Source of the DNA: CAYVXE01 sp964455375
GTDB taxonomy: Bacteria > Zhuqueibacterota > Zhuqueibacteria > Oceanimicrobiales > Oceanimicrobiaceae
Length of the DNA: 30,658 bases
Direction of reading: 5' to 3'
Assembly: GCA_964455375.1 (NCBI GenBank)
Contig: CAYVXE010000045.1
Span: forward strand, 1-30,658
Part shown: piece by piece, positions 1-7,382 of the stretch
How the letters are laid out: each line of letters starts with the position of its first letter
How positions within the stretch are numbered: position 1 is the first letter of the stretch
The notes under the pieces: generated by a model
What the model was told of the DNA's origin: nothing
Databases searched by the model: none
The model's input: only the letters and a program-made list of their open reading frames with translations
Made by a program: the position numbers and the translations under genes

Positions 1-1116
1 CACTTATTTGACATCCCGGACGACATTGCCTATTTCAATTGCGCCTACATGTCACCGCAACTGCGCAGTGTCCGGGAATCCGGCCATTCGGCAGTAGACT
101 GCAAAAGTCACCCGTGGAAAATTGTTGCAGATGATTTTTTCGCCGACTCTGAATTAGCCCGGGCTTTGTTTGCCAAAGTTATTTCTGCAAATGCGGACGA
201 TGTGGCCATCATTCCATCTGTGAGTTACGGAACAGCCATTGCCGCGTCGCTTTTAGAAATCAATACGGGTGATGAAATCCTGCTGCTTGAAGAGCAGTTT
301 CCCTCCAATGTCTACCCCTGGCGTGAACTTGCCATGCGCCATGATGTCAACATTACCACCGTTCCGCGGCCGACCGATTTTGACTGGACCAGAGACATCG
401 TGGCGGCAATCACCCCGAAAACACGAGTGGCGGCGCTGCCCCATGTTCACTGGACTGACGGCAGCTACATCGATCTCACAAAAGTAAGTGCGGCTTGCAA
501 GGCTGCGAAAGCGGCGCTGGTGCTGGACGTCACTCAATCTGTGGGAGCCTTGCCAATTTCTGTCCAGGATGTCCAACCGGACTTTCTCATTTCTGCGGCC
601 TACAAGTGGCTCCTGGGCCCTTATAGCCTCGGATTCATGTACATACACCCCAAATACCAGAACAAACGACCACTGGAAAACAACTGGCTCAATCGAAAAA
701 ACAGCGAGGAATTTTCCGGATTGGTGAATTACCGTGATGACTTCCAGATTGGCGCCCGCCGTTTCGATGTGGGAGAACGAAGCAACTTTGCTCTCATGCC
801 CATGGCCGTGACTTCCTTGAGGCAGGTATTAGCCTGGACTCCGGAGGCTATTCAAAAGACTCTGACGCAATTTACTGACAGAATCACCGTTGAAACTACA
901 AAACTCGGATTATCGCCTATCCCGAAAAACAGGCGGGCAGGGCATCTTTTGGGCGTCCGTTTCCCCAACAAACTCCCGGACGGCATTCAACAACACCTGA
1001 TGCATCACAATGTGTACGTCAGCATTCGCGGCAACGCCATCCGCATTGCGCCGCATTTATATAATAGCGAAAATGATTTGGACAGATTGATCACTGCTTT
1101 AGCAGAAAGTTTGTAG
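1..1116 (+). CDS. Class V aminotransferase (PLP-dependent), 5' end outside window
   Basis: The frame is open from base 1, and residues before the first ATG (FDIPDDIAYFNCAYMSPQL) match the usual N-terminus of class V aminotransferases. The gene therefore starts left of the window and ATG 49 is internal. PLP-fold landmarks are present: the VLDVTQSVGALP segment carries the Asp that contacts the pyridine nitrogen, and AAYKWLLGPYSLGF holds the Schiff-base Lys at bases 604-606. The C-terminal small domain is complete and ends in TAG. The family covers cysteine desulfurase, kynureninase and isopenicillin-N-epimerase-like enzymes; this one looks nearest the epimerase/kynureninase-like group. The substrate cannot be told from sequence. 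The next gene is on the same strand but more than 100 bp away, so co-transcription is not evident. Confidence 0.88.
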   Translation, partial: HLFDIPDDIAYFNCAYMSPQLRSVRESGHSAVDCKSHPWKIVADDFFADSELARALFAKVISANADDVAIIPSVSYGTAIAASLLEINTGDEILLLEEQFPSNVYPWRELAMRHDVNITTVPRPTDFDWTRDIVAAITPKTRVAALPHVHWTDGSYIDLTKVSAACKAAKAALVLDVTQSVGALPISVQDVQPDFLISAAYKWLLGPYSLGFMYIHPKYQNKRPLENNWLNRKNSEEFSGLVNYRDDFQIGARRFDVGERSNFALMPMAVTSLRQVLAWTPEAIQKTLTQFTDRITVETTKLGLSPIPKNRRAGHLLGVRFPNKLPDGIQQHLMHHNVYVSIRGNAIRIAPHLYNSENDLDRLITALAESL

Positions 1117-1144
1117 GAGTCGACCATATTATCTTATTTGTGGC

Positions 1145-1159
1145 TTGATGATACATCAA
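1145..1159. repeat. Perfect 6-bp inverted repeat after the aminotransferase gene
   Basis: TTGATG-ATA-CATCAA lies 29 bases after the aminotransferase stop. It could form a small hairpin in the transcript, followed by a short T-containing stretch. It is AT-rich and has no clear T-run, so a terminator role is only possible. Confidence 0.3.
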
Positions 1160-1232
1160 TTTCTACAATCGTGTAAAGGTACCGAAACTGAAATTGCGGA
1201 AGGTATCTTTGAACATAATCCCGAATCCCCGA

Positions 1233-2528
1233 ATGTCAAAATACGACAGTGATATTTCAACACACAAACACACCAACTTAAAATTTCTGTGGTTCCTGTA
1301 CGGTGTTTTTATTTTATATGGCACCTTAATTCCCTTCAATTTATGCCTGAACATCGCATGTATTAAATCCAACATGTCCGCAATTAGCTGGCTTCCCTTT
1401 ATTGATGCGGATGGAACACGTGCGTCAATCCCGGATATCGTGCAAAACATTTTATTTTTCATCCCTTTTGGCTTTCTGGGTTATTTTTCCTGCTCCAACT
1501 CCAACAAATTGAAACGAGCCGTTCAGGTCACATTCTATGGAGCCATCTTAAGTTTGTTTGTTGAACTATGCCAATTGTTCACACTTGACCGCACCACATC
1601 AGTTACGGATTTAGTGACAAACACGACAGGAACTTTGATTGGCGCTTTTGTTGCATCAACAGTGACCCTGTTTATGAAACAACGATTGACAGACCAACGT
1701 GACCATAGAAAGCAAGCCCAGTGGGCAACATTTATTTTACTGGTTGCATTTGTTTTTATTGTTTTGGCCGAGCTTCAACCGTTTGATTTCACACTCGATG
1801 TTGGTCAGGTTGGCTCACGAATCAAAGCACTTATCAACAATCCTGTTCATTTTCACATGCCCCTTACAAATGAAGGGGTCACTTTTTTACAGTTTTTTCT
1901 GTTTGGTTTAAGTTTTAGCATCTACCTGAAAAACAAGGCGATTAAAAATTATATGCTAAAGGGCGGGCTATACGCTTGTTTAATCGGTATTCTATTAGAA
2001 TCAGCCCAAATGATAGTGAGTTCCAGAATGCCGGATGCTCAGGATGTTTTAGTGATTATTTTGGGGAGTACGATGGGAGCATTTTTTCTTGAACTCAATC
2101 TTGCAAACATACCAGCTTCTATCTGGAGCATCGCCATAATTTTGGCAACAGGGGTGGCTGTGGGAGTCCAAACTCTGAGTCCATTTAAAATAAAACCGGA
2201 TTTTACAACGTTTAATTGGTTTCCTTTTCGTCCTTATTATGAACGGACAACCTTTGTGGCGCTGTCCAATTTTATCGAGTCGCTATTCAGTTACTTTCCC
2301 ATGGGATTTGTTTTACAATTTCTTCACAGAAAAGAAAAATCATTTTGGTTAAACATCGCGCTGATAACATGTACGCTTTCTTTCATATTTGAATTGATGC
2401 AGGCGAAAATTGTGGGAAGATACCCCGATATTACAGATGTCCTTGGAGCGTTGATTGGTGCTATCTTAGGTGCGAAGGTTTATCTTGACGGTTGGGCTGT
2501 TTTCAAAAAGTGGCTGCGCCACCACTAA
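1233..2528 (+). CDS. Membrane protein with three tandem VanZ-like modules
   Basis: Polytopic membrane protein of 431 aa from ATG 1233; a TTG at 1194 would add 13 residues, and neither start has a convincing ribosome-binding site. It carries three successive VanZ-like segments. Each has a hydrophobic helix pair followed by an E-x-x-Q motif and, 11-12 residues later, an Asp: ELCQ (E111, Q114, D126), ESAQ (E256, Q259, D271) and ELMQ (E387, Q390, D402). The first also has the typical NILFFIPFGF helix, and YGTLIPFN near the N-terminus is a common VanZ opening. VanZ gives low-level teicoplanin resistance in enterococci, but most VanZ-like proteins have no known role. The stop overlaps that of the convergent EAL-HDOD gene. 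Confidence 0.82.
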   Translation: MSKYDSDISTHKHTNLKFLWFLYGVFILYGTLIPFNLCLNIACIKSNMSAISWLPFIDADGTRASIPDIVQNILFFIPFGFLGYFSCSNSNKLKRAVQVTFYGAILSLFVELCQLFTLDRTTSVTDLVTNTTGTLIGAFVASTVTLFMKQRLTDQRDHRKQAQWATFILLVAFVFIVLAELQPFDFTLDVGQVGSRIKALINNPVHFHMPLTNEGVTFLQFFLFGLSFSIYLKNKAIKNYMLKGGLYACLIGILLESAQMIVSSRMPDAQDVLVIILGSTMGAFFLELNLANIPASIWSIAIILATGVAVGVQTLSPFKIKPDFTTFNWFPFRPYYERTTFVALSNFIESLFSYFPMGFVLQFLHRKEKSFWLNIALITCTLSFIFELMQAKIVGRYPDITDVLGALIGAILGAKVYLDGWAVFKKWLRHH

Positions 2529-3736
2529 ACCGGATGAATAAGATTACACTTTTCCACTGTTTTGATAAACAATTGCGGCAAATTTTTCTCCACTGATTTA
2601 AATACGGATAACAAATTGTACACTCTGTCCCAGTTGCCTTTTTCATAGGCAATCACCAATGATAACACATCAAAATAAGGTCCAGGCTTTCCCAATAAAA
2701 CCGATTTTATATCCTCCACAAGAGGGAGATGCGTCAACACATCATCCATTGTTTTATCCAGGAAAACATCGATCAGCGAAAACAGCCCCACAAGAAACAA
2801 CGCTTCAGCCTGTTCCGCCATACCAACGAGCGGTGCGATCATACAACAAAGATTCGCCCGGAACAATGAACTCACGATGAGTGCCTCGGATTTGCTCTTT
2901 CCCATGCTGCTCATGGCGATCAGTGAAAGCCATTTTTTAGCTTCCTGCAGACCAAGCATGTGTAAAGCATGCCGGATGGACTTGATTTTTTGGGGTAGAC
3001 CGAAATAGGCGGAATTTAAATAATTAATCAATTTGAAAGACAAAGCAACGTCCTGCTTAAATATCTTCTCAAGACAATCAAAATCAATATCCTGTTGACT
3101 GATAGCCTGAAGAATACGCAGGTGGTTCATTTTATATGCAGGAATATTTTTTCTTGAAATAATGGCCGGCTCCGAAAAAAAATATCCCTGGAAATAAGAG
3201 AATCCCCACTCCGTTGCCTGGTTAAAATCGTGCCTGGTCTCCACTTTATTGGCCAATACTGCGACATCTTTTGCAGCAAGTCTTTCTACAATTTTCCGTT
3301 TTTCATTCTGAGTTGACTTTAAGAAATCAACTTTTACAATATCCGCAATGTGCGTCAGGGCTTCAAATTTCGGCTTAAAAACAAAATCATCAAGTACCAA
3401 TTTGTAACCAATGTTTTTGAGCTTTTCACACACACGAATCATCTCTTTGTCCGGCACGACATCCTCAACAATTTCAACAGCCATTCTGTCTTTGGGGAAA
3501 AGCGTTACGATTTCATTTAACAGCAGGTTTCTTGTAAAATTGATAAATGCCATTTTACCGCGGGTAATTTCATCGATCCCAATAGAAAAAAAACTATGAG
3601 CAAGCACGGTTGAAGTAGCATGGTCACCGTTTGAATGATCGTAAAAATTTTGTAAACCGGAACGGAAAAGAAGTTCGTAGGCATAAATATTTTGCTGCTT
3701 ATCAAGAATAGGCTGCCGGGCTAAAAAGATTTGCAT
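2525..3736 (-). CDS. EAL-HDOD signalling protein with degenerate EAL domain
   Basis: The 403-aa protein has an N-terminal EAL domain (about 1-200) and a C-terminal HDOD domain (about 200-400), an architecture like YuxH/CdgJ. EAL landmarks are YELLFR (E21), N66, E88, DDF (D116-D117), KVD (K135) and QGYFF (Q183). The usual AExVE motif reads ANKVE, so a conserved catalytic Glu is Asn163, and the Gly after DDF is missing. Cyclic-di-GMP hydrolysis is therefore unlikely; a binding or scaffold role is more plausible (inference). The HDOD part has the typical LNSAYFGLPQKIKSIRHAL segment. It is cytoplasmic, with no membrane helices. The neighbour is convergent, with stop codons overlapping at 2525-2528. 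Confidence 0.87.
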   Translation of the reverse strand: MQIFLARQPILDKQQNIYAYELLFRSGLQNFYDHSNGDHATSTVLAHSFFSIGIDEITRGKMAFINFTRNLLLNEIVTLFPKDRMAVEIVEDVVPDKEMIRVCEKLKNIGYKLVLDDFVFKPKFEALTHIADIVKVDFLKSTQNEKRKIVERLAAKDVAVLANKVETRHDFNQATEWGFSYFQGYFFSEPAIISRKNIPAYKMNHLRILQAISQQDIDFDCLEKIFKQDVALSFKLINYLNSAYFGLPQKIKSIRHALHMLGLQEAKKWLSLIAMSSMGKSKSEALIVSSLFRANLCCMIAPLVGMAEQAEALFLVGLFSLIDVFLDKTMDDVLTHLPLVEDIKSVLLGKPGPYFDVLSLVIAYEKGNWDRVYNLLSVFKSVEKNLPQLFIKTVEKCNLIHPV

Positions 3737-3970
3737 TTAACCATCCAGGAAAAGTTGGTAAATCCATTTAACCTCATTTGATTTATGCCTGGCAAAGTTT
3801 ATATAAAATTTAGCAACAGCATTTTATTATGAGGTTCCCCGCTGCATTTATATCGTCTTTTTTAACTGCTACCTAAATGACAAGAATTAGTGAAATCTTT
3901 TGATTTTTAGCTGTAAGTAATTGTAAAGTTATAAGTTACACAGAACATAAATTTTATGTAAAATTTTAAT

Positions 3971-3999
3971 TTGACTTAAAGGGTGTTTTACCGTATTTT
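3971..3999 (+). promoter_or_regulatory. Candidate sigma70-type promoter upstream of oligopeptidase B
   Basis: TTGACT (3971-3976) is separated by 17 bases from TATTTT (3994-3999), about 140 bases before the peptidase start. The rest of the 401-base gap between the divergent EAL-HDOD and peptidase genes is AT-rich with no ORF. The promoter consensus of this organism is unknown. Confidence 0.4.
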
Positions 4000-4027
4000 T
4001 AAATTAATATCTGACCGAAAACACCCT
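3980..4027. repeat. 10-bp perfect inverted repeat overlapping the candidate promoter
   Basis: AGGGTGTTTT (3980-3989) and AAAACACCCT (4018-4027) are exact reverse complements separated by 28 bases. The left arm falls between the putative -35 and -10 boxes and the right arm just downstream, a layout expected of an operator. A transcript hairpin is the alternative. Confidence 0.45.
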
Positions 4028-4137
4028 ACTTGTCACAAAAGGTGCCATTGACCAACAGACCCAATAACGAAACAGAAGAAACGTTTTCAATCAATCGCAA
4101 ATGACTCTTTCCATTTGGTAAAAAATTTCTCTCTAAC

Positions 4138-6192
4138 ATGACAAAAAAAACGAATGCCCCTCCTCCTTCAGCGAAAATCATTCCCAAGGACATCCTCATT
4201 CACGGAGACAAAAGGACGGACAATTATTTCTGGCTCAAGGAACGCGACAATCCCGCTGTCATCGATTACCTGAAAGCAGAAAATGCCTACACGGAAAAGA
4301 TGACGCAACACACTGAAGAGCTGCAATCAAAATTGTATCAGGAACTGGTAAAAAGAATGAAAGAAACCGACCTCGATGTTCCGGTGAAAAACGGTGATTT
4401 CTACTATTACCGAAGGACGGAAAAAGGCAAACAATATGCAATTTTCTGTCGCAAAAAAAGCAGTCTGGAAGCAGATGAAGAAATTATTTTCGACCAAAAT
4501 GAGATGGCCACAGGACACGATTATTATCAGCTTGGTGTATTCAAAATCAGTCCGAACCATAAATTGCTGGCATTTTCCATAGACACCACAGGTTCTGAAA
4601 CTTACACGCTTTATTTCAAAGATTTGACGACCGGACATATTCTCGACGATCAAATCCCGAACACATATTATTCGCTGCAATGGGCCAACGACAACCAAAC
4701 CCTCTTCTACAATACATTAAATGACGCAAAACGTCCTTTTCGACTTTTTAAACATAAACTGGGAGTGAATCCCAACGAAGACGTTTTAATTTATCAGGAA
4801 GAAGACGAAATGTACTTTCTTTCTCTGGATAAAACCAAAAGCAAAAAATACCTTCTCCTGAATCTCGAAAGTAAAATCACTACAGAAGTCTGGTACCTCG
4901 ACGCCGACCGTCCGGAAGAGCGATTTAAACTCATTCAGCCACGGCAGCAGAAAATGGAATATTACGTGGAGCATCACGGCGACAAATTCTATATCCTCAC
5001 CAACGACAATGCCATCGACTTCAAGCTGATGCAGACGAGTGTTCAACATCCCCCAAAAAGTGCTTGGCAAGAAGTCATTCCGCATCGTAAAAAAGTCAAA
5101 TTGAACCGGGTTGAACCATTTGAAAATTATTTGGTGATTTATGAACAGGAGCACGGTCTGGAAAAAATCCGCATCACAGATTTACGACGAGGCCAAACCC
5201 ACTGCATCGATTTCAGTGAGCCTGCCTACGGTATCGGTTACGCCGGCAACCCGGAATTCAATTCCGAGACACTGCGCTTCCGTTATTCCTCCCTGGTCAC
5301 GCCGGAATCAGTTTATGATTACAACATGCGCCACAGAACCCGAGAGCTGAAAAAACGAAAAGAAGTTCCTGGTGGTTACGATCCGGCTCTTTATCATTCT
5401 GAAAGACGCTTTGCCACAGCCGACGATGGCACGAAGATCCCCATTTCACTGGTCTACAAAAAAGGCCTTAAAAAGGATGGCAGCAATCCGGTATTTTTAT
5501 ACGGCTATGGTTCCTACGGTGTAACGATGGAACCGACATTTAATTCAAACCGACTCAGTCTGCTCGACCGGGGATTCATTTTTGCCATTGCTCACATCCG
5601 GGGTGGCGGCATGCTCGGACGAACATGGTACGAAAACGGTAAATTTCTGTACAAAAAGAACACATTCACCGACTTCATCGCCTCTGCAGAATATCTTATT
5701 GCAGAAAATTACACCAGCAAAAGCAAACTCGTTATTTATGGCGGCAGTGCAGGAGGATTGCTTATGGGCGCCGTGGTCAATATGCGTTCCGATCTTTTTA
5801 AAGCTGTGGTCGCAAAAGTGCCGTTCGTAGATGTGGTCAACACCATGCTGGACGCTTCCATTCCATTGACCATCACCGAGTATGAAGAATGGGGAAATCC
5901 AAACGAAAAAGAATTCTACGAGTACATCAAATCCTACTCTCCTTATGATAACGTGCAAGCGAAAGATTATCCGAATATGCTCATCACAGCGGGACTGAAC
6001 GACCCGCGAGTACAATATTGGGAACCGGCAAAGTGGACGGCTAAACTGCGAGCTCAAAAAACCGACGACAACCGCCTACTCCTGAAGACCAACATGGGAA
6101 CAGGACACGGTGGCGCCTCAGGACGTTATGACTATCTGAAAGAAGTGGCGTTTGATTATGCATTTGTCTTTGATGTGCTGAAAATTGTTTAA
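4138..6192 (+). CDS. ptrB: Oligopeptidase B (prolyl oligopeptidase family S9A)
   Basis: Serine peptidase of 684 aa, the normal length for oligopeptidase B, which cleaves short peptides after basic residues. The N-terminal 400 or so residues fit the seven-bladed propeller that gates the active site, and the C-terminal part is the alpha/beta hydrolase. The triad is visible: Ser537 in YGGSAGGLL, Asp622 in GLNDPRVQYWEP and His657 in TGHGGASGRYDY, the last typical of oligopeptidase B. There is no signal peptide, so it is probably cytoplasmic. Only a weak purine tract precedes ATG 4138. The gene appears monocistronic, with its own candidate promoter upstream and a palindromic repeat array downstream. 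Confidence 0.93.
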   Translation: MTKKTNAPPPSAKIIPKDILIHGDKRTDNYFWLKERDNPAVIDYLKAENAYTEKMTQHTEELQSKLYQELVKRMKETDLDVPVKNGDFYYYRRTEKGKQYAIFCRKKSSLEADEEIIFDQNEMATGHDYYQLGVFKISPNHKLLAFSIDTTGSETYTLYFKDLTTGHILDDQIPNTYYSLQWANDNQTLFYNTLNDAKRPFRLFKHKLGVNPNEDVLIYQEEDEMYFLSLDKTKSKKYLLLNLESKITTEVWYLDADRPEERFKLIQPRQQKMEYYVEHHGDKFYILTNDNAIDFKLMQTSVQHPPKSAWQEVIPHRKKVKLNRVEPFENYLVIYEQEHGLEKIRITDLRRGQTHCIDFSEPAYGIGYAGNPEFNSETLRFRYSSLVTPESVYDYNMRHRTRELKKRKEVPGGYDPALYHSERRFATADDGTKIPISLVYKKGLKKDGSNPVFLYGYGSYGVTMEPTFNSNRLSLLDRGFIFAIAHIRGGGMLGRTWYENGKFLYKKNTFTDFIASAEYLIAENYTSKSKLVIYGGSAGGLLMGAVVNMRSDLFKAVVAKVPFVDVVNTMLDASIPLTITEYEEWGNPNEKEFYEYIKSYSPYDNVQAKDYPNMLITAGLNDPRVQYWEPAKWTAKLRAQKTDDNRLLLKTNMGTGHGGASGRYDYLKEVAFDYAFVFDVLKIV

Positions 6193-6219
6193 CACGGCTT
6201 TTATTCATATTAAAAATAT

Positions 6220-6305
6220 TAACCACAGATGAACACCGATATTTAAAATTTAGCCTTGAATCATAAAAGCTTTGTTCGGTGTTTATCACAATCCATCGGT
6301 GGTTA
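6220..6305. repeat. Palindromic repeat, copy 1
   Basis: The left arm is AACCACAGATGAACACCGAT (6221-6240). The right arm contains GTTTATCACAATCC and ATCGGTGGTTAA. The arms are imperfect inverted repeats: AACCACnGATG and AACACnGAT each pair with the right arm, leaving a one-sided bulge of about 8 bases. It starts 28 bases after the ptrB stop and runs to just before the scaffold gap. Confidence 0.85.
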
Positions 6306-6313
6306 AAATTTAA

Positions 6314-6413
6314 NNNNNNNNNNNNNNNNNNNNNNNNNNNNNNNNNNNNNNNNNNNNNNNNNNNNNNNNNNNNNNNNNNNNNNNNNNNNNNNNNNNNNNN
6401 NNNNNNNNNNNNN
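6314..6413. other. Scaffold gap (100 N)
   Basis: Exactly 100 N, the conventional length for a gap of unknown size. It sits between the end of repeat copy 1 and the right half of copy 2, so the assembly probably broke on the repeats themselves. More copies or other sequence may be hidden here. Confidence 0.98.
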
Positions 6414-6468
6414 AACCCTCAAACATAAATGCATTTATCTGGGTTTATCGCAATCCATCGGTGGTTAA
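6414..6468. repeat. Palindromic repeat, copy 2 (right part only, cut by gap)
   Basis: Only the centre and right arm are present, with TTTATCGCAATCC and ATCGGTGGTTA matching copies 1 and 3-5. The left arm is lost in the N run. The tail that follows (about 6469-6500, with AAATTTAAAACTACAG and TAGAATAAA) resembles the tail after copy 4, so the repeated unit extends beyond the palindrome. Confidence 0.85.
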
Positions 6469-6511
6469 TAAATTTAAAACTACAGATGTAGAATAAAGAA
6501 AACGTGCATAT

Positions 6512-6880
6512 ATGAACAGAAATCACGATTTGCTAACTGAAAAAATCATCGGCTGCGCTTACACTGTGGCAAACAGTTTGGGACATGGTTTTCTCGAAAA
6601 AGTATATGAAAATGCGTTAGCACATGAAATCCAGAAAACAAGTTTGCATGTTGAGCAACAAAAACCAATTCAGGTTATTTATGACGGTGTTATCGTTGGC
6701 GATTATATAGCTGATTTAGTTATCGAAAATAAAATCTTAGTTGAATTGAAGGCCGTTAAAGAATTAAACGACATTCATCTCGCTCAATGTTTAAATTATT
6801 TGAAGGCGACAAACTTCAAAATCTGTTTGCTTATTAATTTCGGGAAACCAAGAATTGATATTAAAAGAGTGAGTCGGTAA
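6512..6880 (+). CDS. GxxExxY protein (PD-(D/E)xK nuclease-like)
   Basis: Small 122-aa protein matching the GxxExxY family (PDDEXK_3). The signature is GHGFLEKVYENAL, with G26, E29 and Y32. The nuclease-like core is visible: D68 in YIADLVI, then E78-L-K80 in LVELKAV, followed by a conserved Gln at 92 in the LAQCLNYL helix. Families of this fold often cut DNA, but the biochemical role of GxxExxY proteins is not established to my knowledge. It starts with ATG and has no clear Shine-Dalgarno. The gene lies inside an array of palindromic repeats, about 44 bases after copy 2 and 35 before copy 3. That position suggests a functional or mobile link between the two (inference). Confidence 0.88.
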   Translation: MNRNHDLLTEKIIGCAYTVANSLGHGFLEKVYENALAHEIQKTSLHVEQQKPIQVIYDGVIVGDYIADLVIENKILVELKAVKELNDIHLAQCLNYLKATNFKICLLINFGKPRIDIKRVSR

Positions 6881-6915
6881 TTCAGACTTTCACCTACCAT
6901 TGGCTAAAAAAATGA

Positions 6916-7014
6916 AACCACAGATGAACACCGATAGATACCGATATTTAAAAAATTAAAACTTTAATCATACAGGCCTTTATCTGTGTTTATCACAATC
7001 CATCGGTGGTTAAA
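6916..7014. repeat. Palindromic repeat, copy 3
   Basis: The left arm starts AACCACAGATGAACACCGAT and is lengthened by an extra unit (AGATACCGAT), giving a 10-base rhythm. The right arm has TATCTGTGTTTATCAC and CCATCGGTGGTTAAAA. It begins 35 bases after the GxxExxY stop. Confidence 0.88.
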
Positions 7015-7084
7015 AACTTGAGACCACTGATTTATATACAAATGTAAAACAAAGAATATGCTTAGCAATGGCGTGAAAAAATGG

Positions 7085-7168
7085 AACCACAGATGCACAC
7101 CGATATTTAAAAATCAACCTTTAATCATTAAAGCTTTTATCTGTGTTTATCGCAATCCATCGGTGGTT
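7085..7168. repeat. Palindromic repeat, copy 4
   Basis: The left arm is AACCACAGATGCACACCGAT. The right arm has TATCTGTGTTTATCGC and CCATCGGTGGTT. The sequence just before it (GCGTGAAAAAATGG) resembles that before copy 3, and its tail (7169-7203) resembles the tail after copy 2. Confidence 0.88.
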
Positions 7169-7267
7169 CATAAATTTAAATCTACAGGTATTGTAGAATA
7201 AAAAATATCCTTAAAAACTTCTACAACAGAGAAATATTCAAATAGCAAAAATATACAGAAAAATATT

Positions 7268-7364
7268 AACCACAGATAAACACCGATGCACACAGATATT
7301 TAAAATTTAACCTTTAAACACAAATGCTTTTATCTGTGTTTATTACAATCCATCGGTGGTTAAA
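7268..7364. repeat. Palindromic repeat, copy 5, adjoining sppA
   Basis: The left arm has three near-identical 10-base units (CACAGATAAA, CACCGATGCA, CACAGATATT). The right arm has TATCTGTGTTTATTAC and CCATCGGTGGTTA. It ends 18 bases before the sppA ATG, so it would lie in the 5' untranslated region or supply the promoter. No separate promoter is apparent between copies 4 and 5. The 502 bases between the GxxExxY and sppA genes hold copies 3-5 and no other gene. Confidence 0.88.
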
Positions 7365-7382
7365 AAAAGGGACACATTTAAC

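Noticed and set aside
2659..2880. 73-aa plus-strand frame
   Set aside because: Antisense to the HDOD part of the EAL-HDOD gene, without start signals or similarity.
5545..6057. 170-aa minus-strand frame
   Set aside because: It lies wholly opposite the catalytic domain of oligopeptidase B, whose triad is intact. The antisense product matches nothing.
6220..7364. CRISPR array
   Set aside because: Copies are 85-100 bp, imperfectly palindromic and irregularly spaced with a gene between them. There are no uniform short spacers and no cas genes.
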